From Defluviicoccus sp. (GTDB lineage Bacteria > Pseudomonadota > Alphaproteobacteria > Rhodospirillales > Defluviicoccaceae), in assembly GCA_029624735.1 (NCBI GenBank), contig JARSSM010000016.1, positions 131,993-195,992 on the forward strand: a DNA stretch of 64,000 bases, read 5' to 3'. Positions within the stretch are counted from its first letter, which is position 1, and every line of letters begins with the position of its first letter. This document shows positions 26,625 to 35,832 of the stretch, one piece after another. The position numbers and the translations under genes are program-made. A model generated the notes under the pieces. It saw only the letters and a program-made list of their open reading frames with translations, did no database searches and was not told the DNA's origin.

Positions 26625-27212
26625 TCATCGCAGGCCGTCCTCGCCCTTGATCTCCGCGACCGTCAGGCCGCCGACGCGTGGCAGCGGCCGGCCGGAGTCG
26701 GTCAGTACGACCGCAACCAGGATTTCGCCGGCCCGCGGCGCGTCGGCGACGCGCACCTCCATGGCATCGAAGTGGCTGCGTACGAAGGCTGCGTCCTTGT
26801 GGCCCAGGGGCACGTCGATTGCGGTGCCGATGCCACCGACCTTTTTCGCTGACGGCACGAGGGCAGCGCCCTTATGGACCGCCTTGCGCAACGGCGCGCC
26901 CAGCCTCGGGTGCAGGATCGCTGCGGCATGTTCCAGTTCGCCCGCTTCGCCGACGATCGCGGCCTTGCCGTAGCTTTCGACCCGCTCCGGTGTGATGCCC
27001 AGGGCGGCAACGGCGCGCTCACCGAGGAGGCCACCCAGTTCCTCGCCGATGGCCGTCAGCGGTTCGAGGTCCTCGGCAAAGCGGCCGGCAAGCGGGTTTT
27101 CGATCACGGCGATCGCGGCTGCCTTGCGGGTCGGAGGCGCAATCTCGCGGCCGGCTTCGCGCCGCGTTTCCTCGACCCACGTTACCAGCTTGCGGATTTT
27201 CGCGCTCGCCAC
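26625..27212 (-). CDS. AA_synth (DUF1185) family protein
   Basis: About 195 residues from a GTG at 27212, chosen because AGGAGG lies just before it and the family starts near KIRKLVTWVEET; the frame is open to 27272. The protein matches the amino-acid-synthesis family (DUF1185), with AAIAVIENPLAGRFAEDL, the YGKAAIVGEAGELEHAAAILH segment and the late FDAMEVRVADAPRAGEI. To my knowledge its biochemical function is not established. It often stands next to UPF0280 and amide/heterocycle metabolism genes, as here. Confidence 0.85.
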   Translation of the reverse strand: MASAKIRKLVTWVEETRREAGREIAPPTRKAAAIAVIENPLAGRFAEDLEPLTAIGEELGGLLGERAVAALGITPERVESYGKAAIVGEAGELEHAAAILHPRLGAPLRKAVHKGAALVPSAKKVGGIGTAIDVPLGHKDAAFVRSHFDAMEVRVADAPRAGEILVAVVLTDSGRPLPRVGGLTVAEIKGEDGLR

Positions 27213-27259
27213 GGGATCCTCCTCCTTGCCAAAGGCGCCTTCCGCGGCATCCTCCGCGT

Positions 27260-28138
27260 TCAGGCCGTCCATCCCGGCCGCCCTTGGGTTAGCACCGGAA
27301 GCGGTGCGCCGACAAGCCGCTGCCGGCCGCGCAAGTTCAAGTAGGCCGCCGCGATCAGGCCGTGGTCGAACATTTCTGCAGCGACGGCTTGGCCGGCGTC
27401 GAGCGCGCCTTCAATCTCGGCAGGCGTCAGCGTGCCGACCGCGGTGACGACGGGCAGGGCGCCCAAGTCCGTGTCCTCGTCGATGGTATTGGCAGCCTTG
27501 CGGTCGATTACCGGGCTTTCGATGTCGACCGCATTGGCGATGAGCGTGGCGGCAGCATCGGCTTCGGCGCCGGAGCGGGCAAGCACGGTCACGCTGTCAG
27601 CGATGCCAAGCGACAGGCTGCGCCCCCCTTGGCCGCTGGTCGCGACGCCGCGGACCGGGCTTGCTGCGGTGACTGTTGCCACCGCAGCGACATGCGGTTC
27701 GGCGAGGGCAGGGACGACGCCGATCTCGAAGCGGCGGCCAGGGCCAAGATGAAGCGCGATGTCGCCGCCGTTGTTGACGTAGGCCCGCGTGAGGCGACGG
27801 CCTTCAACCATCGCTGTCAGGACATGATCGGCGACCGCACCGGCAACCGCCGCCATCGGCGTGATGAAACGGGCCGAATGCGGCTGGCACGCGGCGACCA
27901 TGAGCCGCGCCACCGATCCGCTCACGTCGATTGGTTCGGCACCGACCGGGCGCCGGAGCAGCCCGAGTTCATCAACGAGGCCGTCCAATACAGGGACGAG
28001 GGCCGCCCAGGCCTGACGGTAGGCGGCCGCAACCTCTTCCCGTGTGCCATCGGCCGCGATGATGAGATCGATCGGTCCATGCTGGAGGTGCAGCCGCCGG
28101 CCGTCCGCCAGCAGCGCCGCTTGGACGGTCCCGCTCAT
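27260..28138 (-). CDS. UPF0280 family protein
   Basis: 292 residues. It matches UPF0280: N-terminal LHLQHGPIDLIIAADG, the SARFITPMAAVAGAVADHVLTAM core, then YVNNGGDIALHL, GVATSGQGGRSLSLGIADSVTVLA and DAAATLIANAVDIE. These motifs resemble those of ApbE-type flavin transferases, to which UPF0280 is thought to be structurally related, so handling of a flavin or similar cofactor is possible but unproven. Its ATG overlaps the stop of the upstream reductase gene by 4 bp. Confidence 0.88.
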   Translation of the reverse strand: MSGTVQAALLADGRRLHLQHGPIDLIIAADGTREEVAAAYRQAWAALVPVLDGLVDELGLLRRPVGAEPIDVSGSVARLMVAACQPHSARFITPMAAVAGAVADHVLTAMVEGRRLTRAYVNNGGDIALHLGPGRRFEIGVVPALAEPHVAAVATVTAASPVRGVATSGQGGRSLSLGIADSVTVLARSGAEADAAATLIANAVDIESPVIDRKAANTIDEDTDLGALPVVTAVGTLTPAEIEGALDAGQAVAAEMFDHGLIAAAYLNLRGRQRLVGAPLPVLTQGRPGWTA

Positions 28139-29613
28139 GGCGTCTTCTTGCGGGCAAATTGGCTCTGCGCGAACGGCCAGGGATTGTCAGCGCTCCAATC
28201 GACAGCGTTCATGCGGCTCGCGGCGCGGATGCTGTCCAGCCGGGTGACGTGCTCGATGTGGCCGCCCAAGGCGGCATAGTCATCGAGCCGCATGGTGAAC
28301 TCGATCGGTGCGACCAGTGCCGGCGTTGGCACCGAGCCGAACGCATGCTGCGGCATGCGACAGATATCGACCATGAAGGTAATGCCGCCGCCGGGCCAAA
28401 CATAGGCAGGCGCGCCGCCGCAGGAGACGTAGACCAGGGAATCCCTGACCGAGCGGGTGAGGTGGACCGGGTTGCGGGTAACGCCGGCACGCAAGGAGCC
28501 GCCGGCGCCGCCCATGAACACGACCGAGCACAGCGCCGGCTCGCAATTCTCGCTGATCAGCTGCACCGTCGCCGAAAGCGCGGCTGGCATCGACGCGGGC
28601 ACCGGCATCAGCCTCTCATCGAGGACGAAAAAAGCCGCATCCTCGCCGGTCGTGCTGACCATGAGCAGGCTCTGTCCAGGCCGGGCCACCTTGGCATCAA
28701 AGGGGCCTAAGATCGCAAGCGGATCAGTGATGTCGGTCCCGCCCCAGCCTTGGCCGGGTTCGGCGACGCGAAAATAGCGCCCAGGCGTCGACCGCCGGCC
28801 GCGAACGTAGATCCCGGTCGGCTGCATGCCAAGCGCCTTGCCAGCCTCGTGCTCGCTCAAGACGCCCGTGATATGGTCATCAACAACGACGACGTCATCC
28901 ACCAGGTCCTTCCAGGCCGGGGCAAACATGCCGATCGTTGCTGAGCCGCAGCCGACGCGCATCCGTTCCTCGCGCTCGCCGTCGATCACCGGCGGCTGAC
29001 CGGCGGCGATACTGAGGCTGGAACCGCCATCGACGGTCAGTTCGACACGCTCGCGATTGCAGAGCGCCAAGAGCGTGTTGCAGGTCACCACGCCTTCGCG
29101 CTTGGAGCCGCCAGTGAGGTGGCGGACGCCGCCCAGCGAGAGCATCTGCGAGCCGTATTCCGCCGTGGTCACGTGGCCGACCGGCTCGCCGTCGCAACGG
29201 ACGAAGGCCATTTCCGGGCCGATGTGGCGGTCGGTGTCGATCTTCACCTTGGCGCCGCAGTAGCTGAAGATTCCCTCGGTAACGACGGTCACCATGTCGA
29301 CGCCTGCGTGCTCGCTGGCGACGATGAACGGTGCCGGCTTGTAGTCCGGATAGGTTGTCCCGGCGCCGATACCGGTGAGGAAGCTGTGCTCCTCGTGCAG
29401 AAGGCCGCCTTCCCACCCATCCTTCTGCAGGAACGGTACCAGCGGTCCGTCGCGTTCGGCCACGCGGCGCGCGACGACGATTGGATCGACGCGGGTGAGC
29501 ATGCCTTCGATGTTGGCATAGCGGTCGCAAGCACCGGCTGCCCCCGGCTTGATCCGGCAGCGCACCGGACACGCATCGCAGACGATGCGATCGACGGACT
29601 CAGCCTTGGACAT
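28135..29613 (-). CDS. 6-hydroxynicotinate-reductase-like Fe-S protein
   Basis: 492 residues from the ATG at 29613; the frame is open to 29700 but the family starts near SKAESVDRIVCDACPVRC. The N-terminal cysteines C12, C15, C19 and C29 could bind a 4Fe-4S cluster. The body resembles the ferredoxin-dependent 6-hydroxynicotinate reductase of clostridial nicotinate fermentation, which partially reduces the pyridine ring. In this aerobic-looking genome the substrate is unknown. It overlaps the molybdenum hydroxylase gene by 14 bp, suggesting that the hydroxylated product of that enzyme is reduced here. Confidence 0.75.
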   Translation of the reverse strand: MSKAESVDRIVCDACPVRCRIKPGAAGACDRYANIEGMLTRVDPIVVARRVAERDGPLVPFLQKDGWEGGLLHEEHSFLTGIGAGTTYPDYKPAPFIVASEHAGVDMVTVVTEGIFSYCGAKVKIDTDRHIGPEMAFVRCDGEPVGHVTTAEYGSQMLSLGGVRHLTGGSKREGVVTCNTLLALCNRERVELTVDGGSSLSIAAGQPPVIDGEREERMRVGCGSATIGMFAPAWKDLVDDVVVVDDHITGVLSEHEAGKALGMQPTGIYVRGRRSTPGRYFRVAEPGQGWGGTDITDPLAILGPFDAKVARPGQSLLMVSTTGEDAAFFVLDERLMPVPASMPAALSATVQLISENCEPALCSVVFMGGAGGSLRAGVTRNPVHLTRSVRDSLVYVSCGGAPAYVWPGGGITFMVDICRMPQHAFGSVPTPALVAPIEFTMRLDDYAALGGHIEHVTRLDSIRAASRMNAVDWSADNPWPFAQSQFARKKTP

Positions 29614-32368
29614 CGCTGGCTTTCGCACCGCGCGCGCGGGCGGCTGCGATCGCGGCACGCACCCGGTCGGGCGTTGCCGGCACGCGGGTGATGGTGACAC
29701 CGGTCGCGTCGCGGATCGCGTTCAGGATCGCGGCCGGCGTCGCGATCATCGCCGGCTCGCCGACGCCCTTGGCTCCATAAGGTCCGAGCGGCTCAGGATC
29801 CTCGATCAGGAACGTCGCGATCGGCGGCACGTCGCCCACGGTCGGGATCAGGTAGTCGTGCAGGTTGGTGTTGCGCCCGGGAATGTACTCTTCCATCAAC
29901 GCCATGCCGATCCCTTGCGCGATGCCGCCCTCGATCTGGCCTTCGACCAGCGCCGGGTTGACGGCGCGGCCGACATCGTGAGCGGCTGCGACCTTGAGAA
30001 CCTGCACGGTGCCGAGTTCGCAATCAACAAGCACTTCCGCCATCTGGGCGCCGAAGGCATAGGTGGCGTAGGGAACGCCCTGGCCGTCCGCATCGAGCGG
30101 CGACGTCGGCGGATCGAACGTGGCTTCGGCGGAAAGGACGATGCCGTTCACGTCCGCGGGCAGGCGCGCCAGATCGACTTGCCGTACGTCGGCTCCGTCG
30201 ACAAAGCTCAATGTCGTTCCGGTGAGCTCAAGCCGCGCCCTCTCGCCGGCGTTCGCGAGCCGCAGGATTTGCCGGCGGAGGTCCGTGGCGGCGGCGAAGA
30301 TGGCGCGGCCGGAGACGAAGGTCTGGCGCGAGGCCGACGTCTTGCCGGCATCAGGTGTCAGCGAAGTGTCCGCACCCACCAGCGTCAGGACGTCAAGCGG
30401 GAGCCCTAGTGTTTCGGCGCAGATCTGGGCAAGCACGGTGCTCGATCCCTGGCCAATGTCGACCGCGCCTTGATACAGCACAACCCGCCCCTCCGCAGTG
30501 ACCGCGACACGCATGGTCGAAGGGTTGGGGAGCGCGGTATTGCCGCAGCCGTACCACATGCAGGCAACGCCGACACCGCGGCGCGTGATCCCGTTGCCGG
30601 CATTGTGCGCCTGTGCCGCCGCCCGCGCCGCCTGCCAGGGAGCTTGCAGCGCCACCAGGCAATCGGCCATGCCGACACTCGCCGTCAGCAGCTGACCGGT
30701 TGCCGTGCGGTCGCCCGCCCGAAGCGCGTTCTTGAGCCGGAACTCCAGCCGGTCGATGCCGAGCCGGTCGGCGAGCGCGTCGATCAGACTCTCGGTCGCG
30801 AACGCGGCCTGCGGTGTGCCGAAGCCGCGGAAGGCGCCCGAGGGCGCGTTGTTGGTGAGGATTGCGCGCGTCTGCGCCAGCACCGACCCGACGGCGTAGG
30901 GGCCGCTGCAATGGATTGGCACCCGCGTGGCCACGGTCGGCCCCCACGAGGAATAGGCGCCGGTATCGAAATCGCCCGCGAAGTCGATCGCCTGCAGCAG
31001 GCCTTCATCATTGGCGGCAAGGCGCACGTGCATCCGCCCCGGATGGCGCTTGGTGGTGCTCGCCATCGATTCGGGCCGTGTGTAGGCGCTGCGCACCGGG
31101 CGGTCGAGCAGCCAAGCGGCGATTGCGAGGTAGGGCTGGACCGCCATGTCGAGCTTGCCGCCGAAACCGCCGCCGCAGGCGGTCGGCACCAGGCGTACCT
31201 TCTCGGGCGGAAGTGCAAGGATGCGCGCCGTTTCATCGCGATCCATATGCGGCGTCTGGGTGGAGACGAAAAGCTCGAGCGTGTCGCCGTTACGGCGCGC
31301 GAAGCCCGCCTCTGGCTCGATGTAGGCATGCTCGACGAAAGACGTCTCGAAGCGGCCCTCGACGGTTGCGGCAGCGTTGGCGAATGCGGCCTCGATGTCG
31401 CCGCGGCGGACGAAGCCGCCGGTCAGGATGTTCCCCGGCCGGTCGTGGTGCAGGAGCGGGGCTGCGGCCTGGGTGGCAGCGTCCATGTCGGCAAGCGGCG
31501 GCAGCGTCTCCCAACGCACGGGGAAATCGGCCACGTCGAAGCCGGCAACGGTTGTTTCGTCACCGATGATTGCCGCGATCGCCTCGCCGGCAAAACGCAC
31601 GTGCTCAACCGCGAACACCGGCTGGTCGCGAAACGCCGGGATCACGCCATGCTCGTTGGCGCCGGGCACGTCGGCTGCGGTCAGAACGCGCACGATGCCG
31701 GGGTAGCGGGCCAACAGCTGTGCCAGCGGGGCGATCGTGAACCGGGCGGACGCATGCGGCGCGCGGATCAGCTTGAGCCACAGCGCATCGGAAGGTGCAA
31801 GGTCGTCGCCGAACGCCTCGCTGCCCGTTACCTTGCCGCCACCATCGACACGCGGTACGCGGGCGCCGACGAGCGCTGCGGCTGCCTTGCCTTGAGCCTC
31901 AGCCGGGAAGCGATGCGCGTTGAGGACCGCCTCGATGATCTTGCGATAGCCGGTGCAGCGGCAAAGGACGCCGCCAAGCGCGTCCTGCACTGCAGCCTCG
32001 CTCGGCGCCGGATCGCGCTCAAGCAAGGTCGTGGCCGCCAGCAGCATGCCTGGCGTGCAGATGCCGCACTGGGCGGCGCCGTAATGGAGGAACGCCTGCT
32101 GCAGGCGGTTAAGCGTGCCATTCACCAGGCCCTCGACCGTGCGCACATCGCGGCCCTCTACCTGCGCCGCAGGCGTCAGGCACGCGCAGACCGCTCGGCC
32201 GTCGATCAGCACCGTACACGCGCCGCAATCGCCGGCATCGCAGCCGACCTTGGTGCCCTTGAGGCGCAAGTCCTCGCGCAGCACCTGAGACAACCGGCGC
32301 ATCGGCGGCACCGAAACGCGCACGGCGCGGCCGTTCAGCGTGAACGTGAGGTCGTCCGAGGCGGTCAT
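29600..32368 (-). CDS. Molybdenum hydroxylase (xanthine dehydrogenase family), fused 2Fe-2S and Mo-binding subunits
   Basis: 922 residues. Residues ~1-165 are the small subunit with two 2Fe-2S clusters: plant-type C43, C48, C51, C63, then C102, C105, C137, C139. The rest is the large subunit with molybdopterin-binding segments (RVPRVDGGGKVTG; TACGGGFGGK; ASGAFRGFG-like GAFRGFGTPQ) and the conserved catalytic Glu in GAKGVGEPA near the C-terminus. Such enzymes hydroxylate purines, nicotinate and other N-heterocycles or oxidise aldehydes. The FAD subunit is the adjacent gene, overlapping by 4 bp. Fusion of these two subunits with a separate FAD subunit is less common than three genes. Confidence 0.92.
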   Translation of the reverse strand: MTASDDLTFTLNGRAVRVSVPPMRRLSQVLREDLRLKGTKVGCDAGDCGACTVLIDGRAVCACLTPAAQVEGRDVRTVEGLVNGTLNRLQQAFLHYGAAQCGICTPGMLLAATTLLERDPAPSEAAVQDALGGVLCRCTGYRKIIEAVLNAHRFPAEAQGKAAAALVGARVPRVDGGGKVTGSEAFGDDLAPSDALWLKLIRAPHASARFTIAPLAQLLARYPGIVRVLTAADVPGANEHGVIPAFRDQPVFAVEHVRFAGEAIAAIIGDETTVAGFDVADFPVRWETLPPLADMDAATQAAAPLLHHDRPGNILTGGFVRRGDIEAAFANAAATVEGRFETSFVEHAYIEPEAGFARRNGDTLELFVSTQTPHMDRDETARILALPPEKVRLVPTACGGGFGGKLDMAVQPYLAIAAWLLDRPVRSAYTRPESMASTTKRHPGRMHVRLAANDEGLLQAIDFAGDFDTGAYSSWGPTVATRVPIHCSGPYAVGSVLAQTRAILTNNAPSGAFRGFGTPQAAFATESLIDALADRLGIDRLEFRLKNALRAGDRTATGQLLTASVGMADCLVALQAPWQAARAAAQAHNAGNGITRRGVGVACMWYGCGNTALPNPSTMRVAVTAEGRVVLYQGAVDIGQGSSTVLAQICAETLGLPLDVLTLVGADTSLTPDAGKTSASRQTFVSGRAIFAAATDLRRQILRLANAGERARLELTGTTLSFVDGADVRQVDLARLPADVNGIVLSAEATFDPPTSPLDADGQGVPYATYAFGAQMAEVLVDCELGTVQVLKVAAAHDVGRAVNPALVEGQIEGGIAQGIGMALMEEYIPGRNTNLHDYLIPTVGDVPPIATFLIEDPEPLGPYGAKGVGEPAMIATPAAILNAIRDATGVTITRVPATPDRVRAAIAAARARGAKASDVQG

Positions 32369-33216
32369 GGTGCACCTGCACCGAAGCTCGACAGGGCGCG
32401 GCGGACAAGGATCAATGCCGCCTCGCGCCGGTAATCGGCCGTTGCCCGCACGTCGGTGATCGGCGCCAGCGGATGCAGATGCTCCGGCCGGACGATCGCG
32501 CGCAGTCGGTCGCCCGCGCCGGGCGTGCCGATAAGCGCCGCCTCAAGCGCGGGTAGCCGACGTGCCACCGGCGAGCAGGCGCCGACTGCGATCGCTGCCG
32601 CGGCCACGTTGCCGTCGGCTGCAACCTCAAGGCGCGCCGCGACCATGACGATCGAGATCACCTGATACGCCCGCGCGCCCAATTTCAGGAACGTCGCGCG
32701 GCCGCCGCACGCGGTCTTCGGCACGCGAATGGCAGTGAGGATTTCATTTGATCGCAGCGCCGTCTGCCGGTTGCCGAGGATGAATTCGGCGAGGGTCAAG
32801 CGACGGGTCCCGGTGAGCGCGCACAGCTCGACCTCCGCATCGAGGATCAACAGCGCCGGTACACCGTCGGCAGCCGGCGAGGCATTGCACAGGTTGCCAC
32901 CCAGCGTGCCCGCGTTCTGGATCTGCACACCGCCGATCTGCCGGGCCGCGCTTTGCAGTGCGTGGAAAGCGGGCGGCAGCGTAGCCTCAGCCACGTCTGC
33001 CCAGGTCGTGAGCGCGCCGATGCGCCAGTGGTCGCTCTCCTCGCGGATGCCGCGCGCGTCCCGTATCCGGGTCAGATCGAGGACTGGCTCCACGACCATT
33101 TTCCCGACATGGGCGGGAAAGACGTCGGTGCAGCCGGCGACAATGAGCCGCGGGCCATCCGCCAGGTGTTGCAACGCTGCCGCGATCGAGGTGGGGCGCA
33201 GGTACGGCGCCGCCAC
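32365..33216 (-). CDS. FAD-binding subunit of the molybdenum hydroxylase (CoxM type)
   Basis: About 283 residues from a GTG at 33216, chosen because the family starts near AAPYLRPTSIAAALQHLAD and AGGGG lies upstream; the frame is open to 33351. FAD-binding motifs are LIVAGCTDVFPAHVG (normally AGGTDL) and the IGGVQIQNAGTLGGNLCNASPAAD segment. The C-terminal CO-dehydrogenase flavoprotein domain is complete. It passes electrons from the Fe-S/Mo subunit encoded directly downstream. Confidence 0.88.
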   Translation of the reverse strand: MAAPYLRPTSIAAALQHLADGPRLIVAGCTDVFPAHVGKMVVEPVLDLTRIRDARGIREESDHWRIGALTTWADVAEATLPPAFHALQSAARQIGGVQIQNAGTLGGNLCNASPAADGVPALLILDAEVELCALTGTRRLTLAEFILGNRQTALRSNEILTAIRVPKTACGGRATFLKLGARAYQVISIVMVAARLEVAADGNVAAAAIAVGACSPVARRLPALEAALIGTPGAGDRLRAIVRPEHLHPLAPITDVRATADYRREAALILVRRALSSFGAGAP

Positions 33217-33414
33217 GGCCGGCGGCCCCTGATGCGAGGGGTGCGATGCGCTGTCAACCACGCCGTTGGACACGTCTGCTGTACTATTCGGCGACGGGAG
33301 CCCGCCTCGCCGTCCCCTTATGATTAAGGGGAGGCGTCGGAAGGCGTCCAAGTCACGTTTTGTTACCGAAGGTTTCCCTTTGCCGCGCCTGCCTCTCGCC
33401 CAGCGCGGGCGGGA

Positions 33415-34770
33415 TCAATAGCCGCGCAGTGCGATGCCCACCAATTCGCTCAAGGTCGGATGGGCGCCGAACGTCTCGCTCAGGTCCTCGATCGACAACC
33501 CCTTGGCGACGGCGAGCGCCACCGGCGCCAGGACCTCGGCGGCTCGGTCGCCAAAGGCCGCGCCACCCAGCACCCGGCCGTTGTCTGGTTTGGCCAGCAG
33601 CTTGACGAACCCGTCCGCTGTCTCGCCGAGACGAGCCTTGAGCGCGGCGCCATAGTGGGCGCGAAAGACGCCTACCGGCCGATCAAGTTCGGCGGCGGCG
33701 CTTTCGGTGAGGCCGACCTGCGCTGCCTGCGGCAGGGTGTAGGTCGTCTCGATCACCGCATGCGGTCGGAATGGTGCCGCAGGCGCGCCGACGGCGTGGC
33801 GCGCGGCTGCACGCGCTCTCGCCATGCCGCAGTTTGCCGTGTAGGGCGGGCCGGCGGCATCGCCCACGGCATAGATGTTGGTCTTGCTGGTGCGGCAATG
33901 GGCGTCGACCGAGACGCCTGCGGGTGTATGGACGATGCCCGCGGAGGCGAGGCCGAGATCGGCTAGGTCTGCGCGGCGGCCGATGGCGATGAAGGCGTGC
34001 GAACCTTCGAGCGACGTCCCGTCCTGCAGCGCAATGCGCACGCCGTCGTCCACAGCCGCTGCCGATGCCACTGGCGCGCTCTTGACCATCTCGATGCCGC
34101 GGGCGGCAAGCGACTGCTCCAAAGCCGTAGCGATCTCGGGATCGAACGTCGGCAGCATGTGCGGCTGGTCCGTGAGCCACGTGACGGCGCAGCCGGCGCA
34201 GCGGAAAAAGTAGGCGAACTCGGCACCGGTGATGCCGCCGCCGATAACAATCATGTGGCGTGGCCAATCCGCGAGCGTCCCGATCAGGCGTGGCGCCAGG
34301 ATGCGCTTGCCGTCCGGTTTGAGGGTGGGCAGAAAAACCGGCACCGAGCCGGTAGCGATGATCGCCCGGTCGAAAGTGACGACCTCGCTCTCACCGCCGT
34401 CGCGCTGGACGGTGAGCCTCTCCGGCGCCGCAAGAGTGGCCTTGCCCCTTAGCAATCGCACCTTGCGATCGAGCAGAAGATGCACCTGGTGCGCGCTCCA
34501 GGCGCTGCAGGCCGCTTCGATGCGCTTGCGCATCCGCGCCAGATCGAGGCGCGGCGGATCGGCAATGAGGCCGAGGGCTTCCTGGTGGCGGGCATCGTCG
34601 AGGTGATCTGCGGCGGTGAGGCAGACCTTGCTCGGCACGAGGCTGGACCAAGTCGCCCGGCCGCCCACGGCTTCGGCGCTGATCAGCGTGACGGAGGCGC
34701 CGTGGGCGGCGGCTTCCAGGGCGGCGACAACCCCTGAAGGGCCGCCGCCGATGACGGCAATGGTCGGCAT
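33415..34770 (-). CDS. Dihydrolipoamide-dehydrogenase-like flavoprotein lacking the redox disulfide
   Basis: 451 residues. It has the full fold of the disulfide oxidoreductases: FAD motif AVIGGGPSGVVAA, a second dinucleotide site MIVIGGGITGAEFAY, YAVGDAAG, and the C-terminal dimerisation domain with the conserved His and Glu in AHPTLSEL. However, where the family has GGxCxxxxCxPSK it reads GGRATWSSLVPSK (residues 36-48), so both redox cysteines are replaced (A39, L44). It cannot use the usual thiol mechanism and may act as a plain NAD(P)H-flavin electron carrier. It is the first gene of the long minus-strand operon and may pass electrons to the hydroxynicotinate-reductase-like protein. Confidence 0.88.
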   Translation of the reverse strand: MPTIAVIGGGPSGVVAALEAAAHGASVTLISAEAVGGRATWSSLVPSKVCLTAADHLDDARHQEALGLIADPPRLDLARMRKRIEAACSAWSAHQVHLLLDRKVRLLRGKATLAAPERLTVQRDGGESEVVTFDRAIIATGSVPVFLPTLKPDGKRILAPRLIGTLADWPRHMIVIGGGITGAEFAYFFRCAGCAVTWLTDQPHMLPTFDPEIATALEQSLAARGIEMVKSAPVASAAAVDDGVRIALQDGTSLEGSHAFIAIGRRADLADLGLASAGIVHTPAGVSVDAHCRTSKTNIYAVGDAAGPPYTANCGMARARAAARHAVGAPAAPFRPHAVIETTYTLPQAAQVGLTESAAAELDRPVGVFRAHYGAALKARLGETADGFVKLLAKPDNGRVLGGAAFGDRAAEVLAPVALAVAKGLSIEDLSETFGAHPTLSELVGIALRGY

Positions 34771-34958
34771 CGGATTTTTGATCTCGCTGCGCCGGCCGCC
34801 CGCTGCGGGCCGGCCTGATGACCTTGACTATCGACGCCGCTTCACGCGCGTTTCAACCGTTTTCTCATCCCATCGGTGCGGGCGAAACTTTTGTCGTGAT
34901 TCCCGTATTGGAGCGCGCTAGATCACAGCGAGTGCGAGGGAACGGGGCGAGGAGCGCG

Positions 34959-35762
34959 ATGGAAAGGCCGTACGAGGTTCTCGACCGTCCAGAGGTCTTG
35001 AGTGTCCTGTTTTACCCTCGACGCGACGTAGGCGTTCCCCAGGTCACTCCGGGCGTCCACACCGTGCGCATACCCGTCGCATCCGGCGTCGCCGTCGGCG
35101 GCAAGATCTTTGCCGGCCGTAAAGGAGCGCCCATCATCCTTTATTTTCACGGCAACGGGGAGATTGCTTCCGACTACGACATGATTGCAGAAGCCTACAT
35201 CCGGCTCGGTCTTTCCCTGTTTGTTGTTGACTACCGTGGTTATGGCACCAGCGATGGTGCGCCGACCGCGAGCGCTCTCATCGCCGATGCCTGGGAGTGC
35301 TTCGAAAAGGTGCCAGAGATCCTGGCCGAACGGAAAATCGAGGCAGGCGATCTGTACGTCATGGGCCGTTCCCTCGGCAGCGCTGCCGCGCTCGAGATTG
35401 CGAGCCGGGCACCAGAACGGATTGCCGGCCTTATCATCGAGAGCGGCTTCGCATACACCTTCGCCCTGATCGAGCGGATCGGCTTCCTGCAGCTTCCAGA
35501 TGCGTTCGAAAGCAAGGACGGTTTCGGCAACCTGGACAAGATTGCAAGGATCAAGCTGCGCACGCTGATCATCCACGGCGAGCGCGATTGGCTGATCCCG
35601 ATCACCGATGCCGAGGCGCTCTATGACGCGTGCGCCGCCGAGGACAAGACATTCCTGCGCGTCCCCGCCGCCGGGCACAACGATCTGATGCAGGTGGGCT
35701 TCAAGGCCTATTTCGAGGCCATCGCGGCCTTCTGCGGCACCTCAACTCCACCGCGCGTGTAG
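34959..35762 (+). CDS. Alpha/beta hydrolase
   Basis: 267 residues from the ATG at 34959 (GAGGAGCG upstream); the frame is open to 34818. Signatures are the oxyanion-hole region ILYFHGNGEIASDY, LFVVDYRGYGTSDG, the nucleophile elbow GRSLGS with Ser, the late Asp in IHGERDWLIPI, and His in AAGHNDL. No signal peptide is visible, so it is probably cytoplasmic. The closest general type is the BAAT/FSH-like serine hydrolase; the substrate is unknown. It is divergent from the flavoprotein gene. Confidence 0.87.
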   Translation: MERPYEVLDRPEVLSVLFYPRRDVGVPQVTPGVHTVRIPVASGVAVGGKIFAGRKGAPIILYFHGNGEIASDYDMIAEAYIRLGLSLFVVDYRGYGTSDGAPTASALIADAWECFEKVPEILAERKIEAGDLYVMGRSLGSAAALEIASRAPERIAGLIIESGFAYTFALIERIGFLQLPDAFESKDGFGNLDKIARIKLRTLIIHGERDWLIPITDAEALYDACAAEDKTFLRVPAAGHNDLMQVGFKAYFEAIAAFCGTSTPPRV

Positions 35763-35832
35763 CTTGCATCCCAGACTGCCGCGCGCGTGGCGACGGCTGG
35801 CGTGACCGCAGGCAAGGGTTATAGTCGCTGTC

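Noticed and set aside
30470..32434. 654-codon open frame on the plus strand
   Set aside because: Antisense to the molybdenum hydroxylase gene and without recognisable motifs.
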